From: Rhizobium sp. BK418 | Lineage (GTDB): Bacteria > Pseudomonadota > Alphaproteobacteria > Rhizobiales > Rhizobiaceae | Assembly: GCF_004341105.1 (NCBI RefSeq) | Contig: NZ_SLZK01000002.1 | Location: 614,310 to 678,309 of the forward strand | Length of the DNA: 64,000 bases | Direction of reading: 5' to 3' | Part shown: one piece after another, positions 52,381 to 60,776 of the stretch | How the letters are laid out: every line of letters starts with the position of its first letter | Numbering within the stretch: position 1 is the stretch's first letter | Made by a program: the position numbers and the translations under genes | Notes under the pieces: generated by a model | Database searches by the model: none | Told to the model about the DNA's origin: nothing | What the model saw: the letters and a program-made list of their open reading frames with translations, nothing else

Positions 52381-53547
52381 ATGGAAGAAACCTTAGCGGT
52401 CCGCAAGCTGGACCGGCTCGGCGTGGTACTCGTGGCAGGCGGCATTGCGGCGACGGCTCTTCTGCCTTTCATCTATGTGAAGGCGAACCGTATCGCCGCC
52501 GGCAAGCCGATGCTGCTGACGCAGCTCATCCCCCAGACTTCCGTGATCATCCTGCTGGTGCTTTTGGTTGCCACCGCATTGACAACGCTTTTCCTGCGCA
52601 GCGCTCTTGTCCGTCTCGGGCTCGGCACACTCTGTCTCGCCGCCTTGATTTTGGCGATCGGGCTCGTGGCAACGGCTGCGACACCGCCCGGCAGCACCGT
52701 GGCGCGCATGACGCCCGGCGGCAGTTTCTGGGTGCTCTTCGGGGTCATCGGCCTCATCATCTCCGATGCGCTGGCGAAGATCCGGCTGACGCCCTGGATG
52801 CGCGTCCTGACCCTTGTCGCCTATACCGCCCTGCTCGGCATCTGCCTTTCATCGGGCCTGCTCGACAGCCTGTCGATCCTCAGGGAATTTTCCACGCGTT
52901 CGGCGCAGTTCTGGACCGAGGCCTATTCCCATCTGCTTCTGGCGTTCGGCTCGCTTGCGATTGCCATCGTGCTCGGGTTGCCGCTCGGCATCCTCTGTTT
53001 CTGGGTGCCCAAACTGCGTGCAGTCGTGCTGCAGACGCTGAGCCTCATTCAGACTATTCCGAGCCTGGCGCTCTTCGGCATATTGATGCTGCCGCTCGGC
53101 TACCTTGCCGCGCATGTGCCGCTTGCCGCCGATATCGGCATTCGCGGCATCGGCACGGCGCCGGCGCTGATTGCGCTGGTGCTCTATTCGCTGCTGCCGA
53201 TCGTCGCCAATACGGTCGTCGGCCTTGAAGGTGTCGATCCATCCGTGCGCGACGCTGCCGCCGGCATGGGGCTGACGCGCCGGCAGATCTTGACCGGTAT
53301 CGATCTGCCGCTTGCCTTTCCGGTCATCCTCACGGGCATCCGCATCGTGCTCGTGCAGGCGATCGGCATGGTGACGATCGCCGCGCTGATCGGCGGCGGC
53401 GGCTTCGGCATTTTCATCTTCCAGGGGCTTGGCCAGACGGCCATGGACCTCGTCCTGCTCGGCGCCGTGCCGACCGTTTTCTTCGCCTTCTCCTCGGCCG
53501 TCATCCTCGATGCGGTCATCGAAAGCATCCAGGGGCCAGCCACATGA
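52381..53547 (+). CDS. Osmoprotectant ABC transporter permease (YehY-like)
   Basis: The product has 388 residues. About five N-terminal hydrophobic segments (about residues 15-165) precede a standard six-helix permease domain (from about 185) with LGLPLGILCFWVPKL and the ATPase-coupling loop VDPSVRDAAAGMGLTRRQIL. The extended N-terminal membrane part matches YehY rather than OpuCB. The stop overlaps the next start as ATGA. It is one of the two permeases of this importer. Confidence 0.9.
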   Translation: MEETLAVRKLDRLGVVLVAGGIAATALLPFIYVKANRIAAGKPMLLTQLIPQTSVIILLVLLVATALTTLFLRSALVRLGLGTLCLAALILAIGLVATAATPPGSTVARMTPGGSFWVLFGVIGLIISDALAKIRLTPWMRVLTLVAYTALLGICLSSGLLDSLSILREFSTRSAQFWTEAYSHLLLAFGSLAIAIVLGLPLGILCFWVPKLRAVVLQTLSLIQTIPSLALFGILMLPLGYLAAHVPLAADIGIRGIGTAPALIALVLYSLLPIVANTVVGLEGVDPSVRDAAAGMGLTRRQILTGIDLPLAFPVILTGIRIVLVQAIGMVTIAALIGGGGFGIFIFQGLGQTAMDLVLLGAVPTVFFAFSSAVILDAVIESIQGPAT

Positions 53548-54488
53548 GCATGATCGAGATCAGGAATGTCACCAAGCGCTACGGCTCGGCCACTGTCGTC
53601 GACAATGTCTCTGTCAATGTCGAGAAGGGCTCGATCACCGTGATCGTGGGCACGTCGGGCTCCGGCAAATCGACGCTCATGCGGATGATCAACCGGCTGG
53701 TACCGATCACCGAGGGTCAGATCTTCGTCGGCGGACAGAACATTATGGACGTGCCGGCGACTGAGCTTCGTCGCAAGATCGGCTATGCCATCCAGGGACA
53801 CGGCCTGTTTCCGCACCGGACGGTCGCACAGAATATCGCCACCGTGCCGCAGCTGCTCGGTTGGGATGCTGATCGTACCGACAAGCGCGTCACCGAACTG
53901 CTCGGCCTCTTCAATCTCGACCCGGCGACGTTCGCGGAAAAATATCCGCATCAGCTTTCCGGTGGCCAGCAGCAGCGCGTCGGCGTTGCCCGGGCGCTGG
54001 CGGCCGAGCCGGAACTCCTCTTGATGGACGAGCCTTTTGGCGCGCTCGATCCCGTCATCCGCGGAAAGGCGCAGGACGATCTGCTGGCGATCCAGAAACA
54101 GTTCGGCACGACTGTTGTCCTCGTCACGCATGACATGGACGAGGCCTTCCATCTCGGCAACCAGATCGCCGTCATGAGCGGCGGCAGGATGCTGCAATGC
54201 TCGACGCCGGAAAAGATCCTGACGGAGCCTGCCGATCCCTTTGTGCAACAACTCACCGGCACATCCGATCGGGCGCTGAAGCTGATGTCGCTGACGCCGC
54301 TGAAGGACAGCATGCAGCCTGCCAAACCCGGCCTGCCCTATTCGCTGGCACAGTCGCTCAGCTTGCGCGACGCGCTTGCCGAAATGATCTGGCAGGGCGT
54401 CGACGAGGCGGCCGTACAGGATGCGAACAAGGCGCCGGTGGGTTCGATCACCATGGAGCGGCTCCTCGAATTGGGCCGCAAGGCATGA
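53544..54488 (+). CDS. Osmoprotectant ABC transporter ATP-binding protein (YehX-like)
   Basis: The product has 314 residues. It has Walker A IVGTSGSGKSTLMRM, Q loop in YAIQGHGLFPHRTVAQN, signature [15 protein letters not shown], Walker B LLLMDEPFGALDP and the switch histidine in LVTHDMDEAFHLG. A C-terminal tail of about 70 residues follows the ABC core. It overlaps the permease genes on both sides by four bases, so all three are translationally coupled. Confidence 0.94.
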   Translation: MSMIEIRNVTKRYGSATVVDNVSVNVEKGSITVIVGTSGSGKSTLMRMINRLVPITEGQIFVGGQNIMDVPATELRRKIGYAIQGHGLFPHRTVAQNIATVPQLLGWDADRTDKRVTELLGLFNLDPATFAEKYPHQLSGGQQQRVGVARALAAEPELLLMDEPFGALDPVIRGKAQDDLLAIQKQFGTTVVLVTHDMDEAFHLGNQIAVMSGGRMLQCSTPEKILTEPADPFVQQLTGTSDRALKLMSLTPLKDSMQPAKPGLPYSLAQSLSLRDALAEMIWQGVDEAAVQDANKAPVGSITMERLLELGRKA

Positions 54489-55234
54489 GATTCATCGTCG
54501 CCAACCTCTTTCGCGCGCTGGCACTGGTGGTGCTGCTTATCCTGATCTTCAGGACGGAGTGGCTCTCCTTCATGCTGGTGCCGCTCACCAACAACAATGC
54601 GCCGCCGGTCTATACGCAAAACAGCCTTGCTTCGCTGGCGCTCGGGCATCTGGAGCTGGTTTTCGTCTCCATCATCGGTAGCGCAGTGCTGGCTGTGCTC
54701 GGCGGCATTTTCGTCACGCGTCCGAGCGGAGCGGATTTCCTGCCGCTGTCGCGGGCGATTGCCAATGCCGGTCAGACCTTTCCGCCGGTCGCAGTTCTGG
54801 CGCTCGCCGTCCCCGCCACCGGTTTTGGCGCCACGCCGACGCTGATCGCGCTCTTCCTCTACGGGTTGCTGCCGATCTTCGAGAATACGGTCGCGGGCCT
54901 CAAGCAGGTATCGCCGCAGGTGCTGGACGCCGCCGACGGCATGGGCATGAACGGCACGCAGCGCCTCTTCAAGGTCGAACTGCCGCTGGCACTGCCGCTG
55001 ATCCTCGAAGGGCTGAAAGTCGCGACCGTCATCAATATCGGCACGGCGACGATCGGCTCGACCGTTGCGGCAAAGGGCCTCGGCGAGGTGATCATTGCCG
55101 GCCTCATCTCCGACAATACGGCTTTCATCCTGCAGGGCGGTTTGATCGTCGGCCTCATGGCGGTGCTGATCTATGATGTCGTCGGCCTGCTCGAAGGCGC
55201 GATTACCCGCAGAATGGGCTTGCGTCCCGCTTGA
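54485..55234 (+). CDS. Osmoprotectant ABC transporter permease (YehW-like)
   Basis: The product has 249 residues with six membrane helices. The coupling loop is SPQVLDAADGMGMNGTQRLF. GSTVAAKGLGEVIIAGLIS near residue 190 is conserved in this group. The open frame extends far upstream inside the ATPase gene, but the ATG at 54485 overlapping the ATPase stop is the start. It completes the four-gene importer. Confidence 0.92.
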   Translation: MRFIVANLFRALALVVLLILIFRTEWLSFMLVPLTNNNAPPVYTQNSLASLALGHLELVFVSIIGSAVLAVLGGIFVTRPSGADFLPLSRAIANAGQTFPPVAVLALAVPATGFGATPTLIALFLYGLLPIFENTVAGLKQVSPQVLDAADGMGMNGTQRLFKVELPLALPLILEGLKVATVINIGTATIGSTVAAKGLGEVIIAGLISDNTAFILQGGLIVGLMAVLIYDVVGLLEGAITRRMGLRPA

Positions 55235-55310
55235 GAGGGCGGCTACCAAGGCAGATAGAGCGCACCTTCGTTTTCTTCGAATCACGAAAGTGCTCTATCT
55301 GCTTGTTTTT

Positions 55311-55358
55311 ACGCAATTCCGGATGCAAAGCCGCTGCACATTTTGCTGGAATTGCTTT
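55311..55358. repeat. Further copy of the GGAATTGC repeat
   Basis: ACGCAATTCCGGATGCAAAG is followed by CCGCTGCACATTTTGCTGGA and ATTGCTTT, the same order as the 54-bp unit at 36-188, with small changes. It lies between the transporter operon and the glyoxalase gene. Confidence 0.75.
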
Positions 55359-55382
55359 GGATATCAGCGATGGGAGACCGCC

Positions 55383-55778
55383 TTGGCCAAGATGATCCAT
55401 TCCATGATCCGCGTGCTGGACGAGGCGCGCTCGGTCGATTTCTACAGCAAGGTCTTTGGACTCAAGGTTGCCGACCGCGTCGATTTCGAGACCTTCACGC
55501 TGATCTACCTAAGCAATGACGAGACCGGCTTCGAGTTGGAGCTGACAGTCAACAAGGGCCGCATCGAGCCCTATAATCTCGGCGACGCTTACGGACATCT
55601 CGCCGTTTCTGTCCAGGAAGTGCAGGTCGAGCACAAGCGGTTGACGGATCTCGGCCTCAATCCCGGCAAGCTCGTGGAACTCAACCGCGACGGCAAGCTC
55701 TTTGGGCTGTTCTTCTTCATCACCGATCCCGACGGCTACAAGATCGAAGTGCTGCAGCGCCACGGTCGTTTCCAATAA
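55383..55778 (+). CDS. Lactoylglutathione lyase (glyoxalase I) family protein
   Basis: The product has 131 residues. It has MIHSMIRVLDEARSVDFYSK (His metal ligand), FELELTVNKGR (Glu), YGHLAVSV (His) and DPDGYKIEVLQ (Glu), the four ligands of glyoxalase I. It converts the methylglyoxal-glutathione adduct to lactoylglutathione. The start is probably the TTG at 55383, six bases after GGGAG; the ATG at 55392 is the alternative. It is 15 bases before the beta-mannosidase gene. Confidence 0.88.
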   Translation: MAKMIHSMIRVLDEARSVDFYSKVFGLKVADRVDFETFTLIYLSNDETGFELELTVNKGRIEPYNLGDAYGHLAVSVQEVQVEHKRLTDLGLNPGKLVELNRDGKLFGLFFFITDPDGYKIEVLQRHGRFQ

Positions 55779-55793
55779 GATAAGAGGCTTGTC

Positions 55794-58244
55794 ATGATTG
55801 GGAGGAGAGAGCTTCATAACGGCTGGACGCTTTCCTGTAACGATACAGGAAGAGGCGCTCTGTCAAAGACCATTCCGGCCACGGTGCCCGGCTGCGTGCA
55901 TCTCGATCTGCTGGCGAACCGGCTGATCCCCGATCCCTATCTCGATATCAACGAGATCACAAATGACTGGATCGGCAGGACGGAATGGGCCTACCGGCTG
56001 AATTTCGAGGCCGAGCCTGACGCCGGCAAAGTGCAGGAACTGGTCTTCGACGGGATCGACACGATTGCGACGATCTGGCTGAACGGCGAGGAGATCGGCC
56101 GCACTTTCAACATGCACCGCACCTATCGCTTCGATGTCTCGTCGCTGCTGCGGCATGGTGAGAACGAGCTCAGCGTCACCTTCCATTCCGCCTATGCCTA
56201 TGGCGCCGAAATGGAGAAACACTACGGTTACCGTCCCAACAACTATCCGGGTCCGGGTAACCTGATGCGCAAGATGGCCTGCAATTTCGGTTGGGACTGG
56301 GGTCCGACGCTGGTGACCGCGGGGCTCTGGAAGCCGGTGCGGCTGGAAAGCTGGGATCGCGCGCGGCTTGCTGAAACGCGAGTCTCGGGAGCACTTGCCG
56401 GTGGCGACGGGCTCGTCAAGGTGCATATGCGGCTGGCGAGGCATGGCGATGCCGGGCCGGCGAAGATCACCGCCGAGATCGGCGGCGTCACGCAGACGCT
56501 CATGGTCGAGGCGGATGCGGAGGAGGTTTCGTTCGAAGTCCGCGTGCCCTCGCCGCAGCTCTGGTGGCCGCATCATCTCGGCGCGCAGCCGCTTTATCCG
56601 CTGGAGATCCGGCTGGAAGACGAGAGCGGCAACGTACTCGACACCTATGCGAAGAAAATCGGTTTCAGGTCGCTGCGGCTCGATACGTCGCCGGATGCGC
56701 ATGGCTCGGCCTTCACCTTCGTCATCAATGACGTACCGATCTTTGCCTGTGGCGCCAACTGGATACCGGATGACTGCTTTCCCTCGCGCGTAACGGCGGA
56801 GCGCTATGCGGCGCGGATCGAGGAAGCCAAGGCCGCCAATATCAACCTGCTGCGCGTCTGGGGCGGCGGGATCTTCGAGCGGGACGAATTCTACGAGGCT
56901 TGCGACCGGGCCGGCATGCTCGTCTGGCAGGATTTTCTCTTCGCCTGCGCCTCCTACCCGGAAGAAGAGCCGCTGCGGAGCGAGGTCGTTGCCGAGGTGC
57001 GGGACAATGTCGTGCGGCTGATGCCGCATGCGTCATTGATCATTTGGAACGGCAATAACGAGAATATCTGGGGCTTCGACGAATGGGGCTGGCGGCCGAT
57101 CATCAAGGACGGCGTGAGCTGGGGGCTCGGCTATTATCTCGATGTCCTGCCAAAGCTCTGCGCCGAGCTCGACCCCGACCGGCCCTATTATCCCGGCAGC
57201 CCCTATTCGGGCTCCATGGAGATCGAGCCGAATGACGATCGGCACGGTTGCAAACATATCTGGGACGTCTGGAACGACGTCGGTTACGAGGTTTATCGCA
57301 ATTACATTCCACGCTTCTGCTCGGAATTCGGCTGGCAGGCGCCGCCCACATGGGCAACGCTCCAGGAGAGCGTGCATGACGAGCCGCTGACGCCGGAATC
57401 GCGTGGGGTTTTTCATCATCAGAAGGCGACCCAGGGCAATGACAAGCTCGTCAAAGGGCTTGCCGGGCATCTGCCCGTGCCGCAGACGATGGATGACTGG
57501 CATTTCGCCACGCAACTCAATCAGGCCCGCGCCATCCGCTTTGCCGTCGAGCACATGCGTTCGCATCGCGATATCTGCAAGGGCGCGGTCGTCTGGCAGT
57601 TCAACGATTGCTGGCCGGTCACATCATGGGCAGCTCTCGATTCGGCCGGACGGCGCAAACCGCTCTGGTATGCGATGCAGCAGGCCTTCCACCCTCGCCT
57701 GCTGACGATCCAGCCGCGCAGAAATGGCCTTTCGGCGGTCGCCGTCAACGAGCAGACGCTGTTCTGGCGCTCGAAGATCAGCGGCAAGCGCATGCGGCTT
57801 GATGGCACTGTGCTGGCGGAGTTCGAATTCTGGCGGCTGCTCTGCGATCGGTTCGAGGCGAGGGAATTTCCTTTGCCCGATGATGTTGCGAAAGCCGGTT
57901 CGGTGAATGAGGAAGTCATCGTCGTGCAGATGCTTGACAAACGCGCCTTCCATTACTTCGTCGAGGATGTCGATCTTAAGCTCCCGGAACCAGAGATCGA
58001 TATTGCGTTGGCAAGATCGACTGGGGGCTACGAGGTCACGGTAAGCGCCAAGGTTTTTCTGAAAGACCTCTGTCTGATGGCGGATCGGCTCGATCCTGCG
58101 GCGGTGGTCGATTCCATGCTGGTAACCCTGCTCCCCGGCGAGAGCCATGTCTTCCGCCTAGTGACCGAGAAACAGCTGTCGGCCGAGGAGATCGTTGTTG
58201 GAACCGTACTGCGCTCCGCCAATGATCTCTTGAACGCAAACTGA
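55794..58244 (+). CDS. Beta-mannosidase (glycoside hydrolase family 2)
   Basis: The product has 816 residues. The N-terminal sugar-binding and Ig-like domains are followed by a TIM barrel. The acid/base is Glu423 in IIWNGNNENIWGFDEWG and the nucleophile is Glu511 in RFCSEFGWQAPP, the arrangement of GH2 beta-mannosidases. It removes terminal beta-mannose from oligosaccharides. There is no signal peptide, so it acts in the cytoplasm. It follows the glyoxalase gene closely and may be co-transcribed. Confidence 0.92.
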   Translation: MIGRRELHNGWTLSCNDTGRGALSKTIPATVPGCVHLDLLANRLIPDPYLDINEITNDWIGRTEWAYRLNFEAEPDAGKVQELVFDGIDTIATIWLNGEEIGRTFNMHRTYRFDVSSLLRHGENELSVTFHSAYAYGAEMEKHYGYRPNNYPGPGNLMRKMACNFGWDWGPTLVTAGLWKPVRLESWDRARLAETRVSGALAGGDGLVKVHMRLARHGDAGPAKITAEIGGVTQTLMVEADAEEVSFEVRVPSPQLWWPHHLGAQPLYPLEIRLEDESGNVLDTYAKKIGFRSLRLDTSPDAHGSAFTFVINDVPIFACGANWIPDDCFPSRVTAERYAARIEEAKAANINLLRVWGGGIFERDEFYEACDRAGMLVWQDFLFACASYPEEEPLRSEVVAEVRDNVVRLMPHASLIIWNGNNENIWGFDEWGWRPIIKDGVSWGLGYYLDVLPKLCAELDPDRPYYPGSPYSGSMEIEPNDDRHGCKHIWDVWNDVGYEVYRNYIPRFCSEFGWQAPPTWATLQESVHDEPLTPESRGVFHHQKATQGNDKLVKGLAGHLPVPQTMDDWHFATQLNQARAIRFAVEHMRSHRDICKGAVVWQFNDCWPVTSWAALDSAGRRKPLWYAMQQAFHPRLLTIQPRRNGLSAVAVNEQTLFWRSKISGKRMRLDGTVLAEFEFWRLLCDRFEAREFPLPDDVAKAGSVNEEVIVVQMLDKRAFHYFVEDVDLKLPEPEIDIALARSTGGYEVTVSAKVFLKDLCLMADRLDPAAVVDSMLVTLLPGESHVFRLVTEKQLSAEEIVVGTVLRSANDLLNAN

Positions 58245-58245
58245 A

Positions 58246-58267
58246 AGGCCCCGCTCTGGCGGGGCCT
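58246..58267. terminator. Bidirectional hairpin between convergent genes
   Basis: AGGCCCCGC (58246-58254) pairs perfectly with GCGGGGCCT (58259-58267) around TCTG. It lies between the convergent beta-mannosidase and PRC-barrel genes. T runs are short, so its strength is uncertain. Confidence 0.65.
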
Positions 58268-58293
58268 CTGCCGGCTCGTTCTCGCGGATAACG

Positions 58294-58686
58294 TTACATC
58301 CAGTAGGGTGGCACGCCGTAGTAGTCATAAACGCGGCGACCGTTGTCGTTGTACCAGGTGTCGTCATCATCCGCGTAGCTCGGCGCGCCTTCGATCTGCT
58401 CCTTCGTGAGATCGATGCGGTAGCCGTCCAGCTGGGTATCGTAGGTCAGCTTTGCCCATGGCAGCGGATAGTGGTCATGGCCGATGCCGAGGAAGCCGCC
58501 AAAGCTCAGAACGGCATAAGCCACACGGCCGTCCTGCTTCCCGAGGATGAGGCGCTCGATGGAACCGATGTGTTTGCCATCGGCGCCATAGACGCGGGTG
58601 CCTTCCACGCGGTCGCTGGCAATCAGCGTCGGCGTATCCTTTACATTCGGGTCACGGCGGGTGGCGTCGGTATCCTCATTCAACAT
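58294..58686 (-). CDS. PRC-barrel domain protein
   Basis: The product has 130 residues. A PRC-barrel (about residues 20-95) is seen in VEGTRVYGADGKHIGSIERL and AYAVLSFGGFLGIGHDHYPL. The tail is acidic and Tyr-rich and ends YYGVPPYWM. Such small proteins are often stress-induced in rhizobia; the role is not established. AAAGGAGGTG five bases before the ATG at 58686 sets the start. Confidence 0.85.
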   Translation of the reverse strand: MLNEDTDATRRDPNVKDTPTLIASDRVEGTRVYGADGKHIGSIERLILGKQDGRVAYAVLSFGGFLGIGHDHYPLPWAKLTYDTQLDGYRIDLTKEQIEGAPSYADDDDTWYNDNGRRVYDYYGVPPYWM

Positions 58687-58792
58687 TGTGCACCTCCTTT
58701 GTTGTTTCCTCGTGGGTTCATCCACACCAATCAAACGTGTCCTACGCTTCAAAGTTCCCTGTTGCAGGCTGCCCCGTGTGCCCTCGGGATAT

Positions 58793-58808
58793 TGACGTTT
58801 ACGTCAAG
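58793..58808. promoter_or_regulatory. Palindromic operator 1 of the acyl-CoA ligase promoter
   Basis: TTGACGT and ACGTCAA form an inverted repeat with a two-base spacer. The arms are identical to those of the site before the nitronate monooxygenase gene. It resembles sites reported for LiuR-type MerR regulators of branched-chain and fatty-acid breakdown; the link is inferred. Confidence 0.6.
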
Positions 58809-58826
58809 GTTATTGTAGCCTCAAGT

Positions 58827-58847
58827 TGCTTGAACCGTTCAAGCAAT
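58827..58847. promoter_or_regulatory. Palindromic operator 2 of the acyl-CoA ligase promoter
   Basis: TTGCTTGAA and TTCAAGCAA form a perfect 9-3-9 inverted repeat, 18 bases downstream of operator 1 and about 90 bases before the start codon. It could bind a second regulator. No match to a known consensus is claimed. Confidence 0.55.
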
Positions 58848-58935
58848 GGCATAAGCTGCCTTTGACGGAGGATGGAGGAATCTTCCGATTCAGACCGGAT
58901 AAATCCGGTTTCGGCGGCCGAATGGGAGAGAGAAA

Positions 58936-60636
58936 ATGAACAGCATTTCCGCCCACCCAAGCGGTGCGAAACCGGAAAAACCATGGCTTGCTACCTATCC
59001 GGACGTCGTTCCGGCCCAGATTCCCCCGCTGGAATTCACATCGCTTCCCGACCTTCTGGAAAAGAATTGTGCACGTTTTGCCGGTCGCAAAGCCTTTTCC
59101 AGCATGGGCAAGGCAATGACCTATCGCGAGCTCGAGGCGCAAACCCGCAAAGTGGCTGCCTGGCTGCAGAGCGTCGGCCTGCAGAAGGGCGACCGTGTCG
59201 CTGTTATGATGCCGAACGTGCTTCAGAACCCCGTCGCAGTCTATGGCATCCTGCGCGCCGGGCTGATCGTGGTGAACGTCAACCCGCTCTATACGCCGCG
59301 CGAGCTCGAACACCAGCTCAACGATTCCGGCGCCAAGGCCATTTTCGTTCTCGAAAACTTCGCGCGCACCGTCGAGCAGGTGATCAACAAGACGGACCTG
59401 CGCCATGTCGTCGTCACCTCTCTCGGCGAAATGCTCGGACTCAAGGGGCATATCGTCAACTTCATCGTCCGCCGGAAAAAGAAGCTGGTGCCATCCTGGT
59501 CCATTCCGGACCATAAAAGCTTCCGCCAGGTGCTTGCCGAGGGCGCGAAGAAGACGCTGGCGCCTGTCGCGCTCTCCGGGAGCGACATCGCCTTCCTGCA
59601 ATATACTGGAGGTACGACTGGAATTGCCAAGGGTGCGGTGCTCACACACCAGAACCTGCTTGCCAACAAGCTGCAGCTGCAGCTCTGGCTGAAATCCGCC
59701 TTCGACAAGAAGAAGCAGCCTGATGTGCTGAACTTTCTTTGCGCGCTGCCGCTCTATCACATCTTCGCGCTGACGGTGAATTCGCTGATGGGCATGTCGC
59801 TCGGCGCCCATAATGTGCTGATCGCCAACCCGCGCGATATTCCGGGGCTTGTGAAGGAATTCCAGAAGTCCGATATTCATATCTTCCCCGGCCTCAACAC
59901 GCTATTCAATGCGCTGCTCAACAATGCCGATTTCGCCAAGCTCGATTTCTCATCGCTCGTCATGTCGCTCGGCGGCGGCATGGCCGTACAGAGACCGGTG
60001 GCGGAACGCTGGTTGAAGGTGACCGGCTCGCATATCACCGAGGGTTACGGACTTTCGGAGACCTCTCCCGTCGCCACCGCCAACCGCTTCGATTCTCCCG
60101 AATTCACTGGCTCGATCGGACTTCCCATTCCCTCGACGGAACTCGACATCCGCGACGAGGCCGGCAATTCTCTGCCGCTTGGCGAGATCGGCGAGATCTG
60201 CATCCGTGGGCCGCAGGTGATGACCGGCTACTGGAACAAGCCGGAGGAAACGGCGCAGGTGATGACGCCGGACGGCTATTTCCGCAGCGGCGACATGGGC
60301 TTCATGGACGAGCGCGGTTACACCAAGATCGTCGACCGAAAGAAGGACATGATCCTTGTCTCCGGCTTCAACGTCTATCCGAACGAGATCGAGGAAGTGG
60401 CCGCCATGCATCCAGGCGTCCTCGAAGCCGCCGCGATCGGCGTGCCGGACAGGCATTCCGGCGAAGCGGTGAAGCTCTTCATCGTGCGCAAGGATCCTGA
60501 TCTCACCGAGGCCGAGGTGAAGGCCCATTGCATGGCCAATCTCACCAATTACAAGCGGCCGCGCTTCATCGAATTCCGAGCCGAGCTGCCGAAGACGCCA
60601 GTCGGCAAGATCCTGCGCAAGGACCTGCGTGGCTGA
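58936..60636 (+). CDS. fadD: Long-chain fatty acid-CoA ligase
   Basis: The enzyme activates fatty acids with ATP and CoA. The product has 566 residues, normal for FadD. It has the AMP-binding P-loop LQYTGGTTGIAKGA near residue 222, LPLYHIFALTVNS, EGYGLSETSPV and the hinge region YFRSGDMGFMDERGYTKIVD with KDMILVSGFNVYPNEIE. The catalytic lysine is in TPVGKILRKDLRG at the C terminus. GGGAGAGAGAAA precedes the ATG. Two palindromic operators lie upstream and a terminator follows. Confidence 0.93.
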   Translation: MNSISAHPSGAKPEKPWLATYPDVVPAQIPPLEFTSLPDLLEKNCARFAGRKAFSSMGKAMTYRELEAQTRKVAAWLQSVGLQKGDRVAVMMPNVLQNPVAVYGILRAGLIVVNVNPLYTPRELEHQLNDSGAKAIFVLENFARTVEQVINKTDLRHVVVTSLGEMLGLKGHIVNFIVRRKKKLVPSWSIPDHKSFRQVLAEGAKKTLAPVALSGSDIAFLQYTGGTTGIAKGAVLTHQNLLANKLQLQLWLKSAFDKKKQPDVLNFLCALPLYHIFALTVNSLMGMSLGAHNVLIANPRDIPGLVKEFQKSDIHIFPGLNTLFNALLNNADFAKLDFSSLVMSLGGGMAVQRPVAERWLKVTGSHITEGYGLSETSPVATANRFDSPEFTGSIGLPIPSTELDIRDEAGNSLPLGEIGEICIRGPQVMTGYWNKPEETAQVMTPDGYFRSGDMGFMDERGYTKIVDRKKDMILVSGFNVYPNEIEEVAAMHPGVLEAAAIGVPDRHSGEAVKLFIVRKDPDLTEAEVKAHCMANLTNYKRPRFIEFRAELPKTPVGKILRKDLRG

Positions 60637-60660
60637 ATTTAACGGTCTCGTGAAATTGAG

Positions 60661-60690
60661 AGCCATCCGCTTGTCGCGGGTGGCTTTTTT
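60661..60690 (+). terminator. Intrinsic terminator after fadD
   Basis: GCCATCCGC pairs with GCGGGTGGC (one G-U) around a five-base loop and is followed by six Ts. Confidence 0.85.
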
Positions 60691-60776
60691 CATATTTCGA
60701 CAGATGGCTGAACTTGATTTGAACCGGAGAAAGGGAATAGTTTCCGCAGCCCTCTCCGCCTCCAAAGGAGCCTTCC

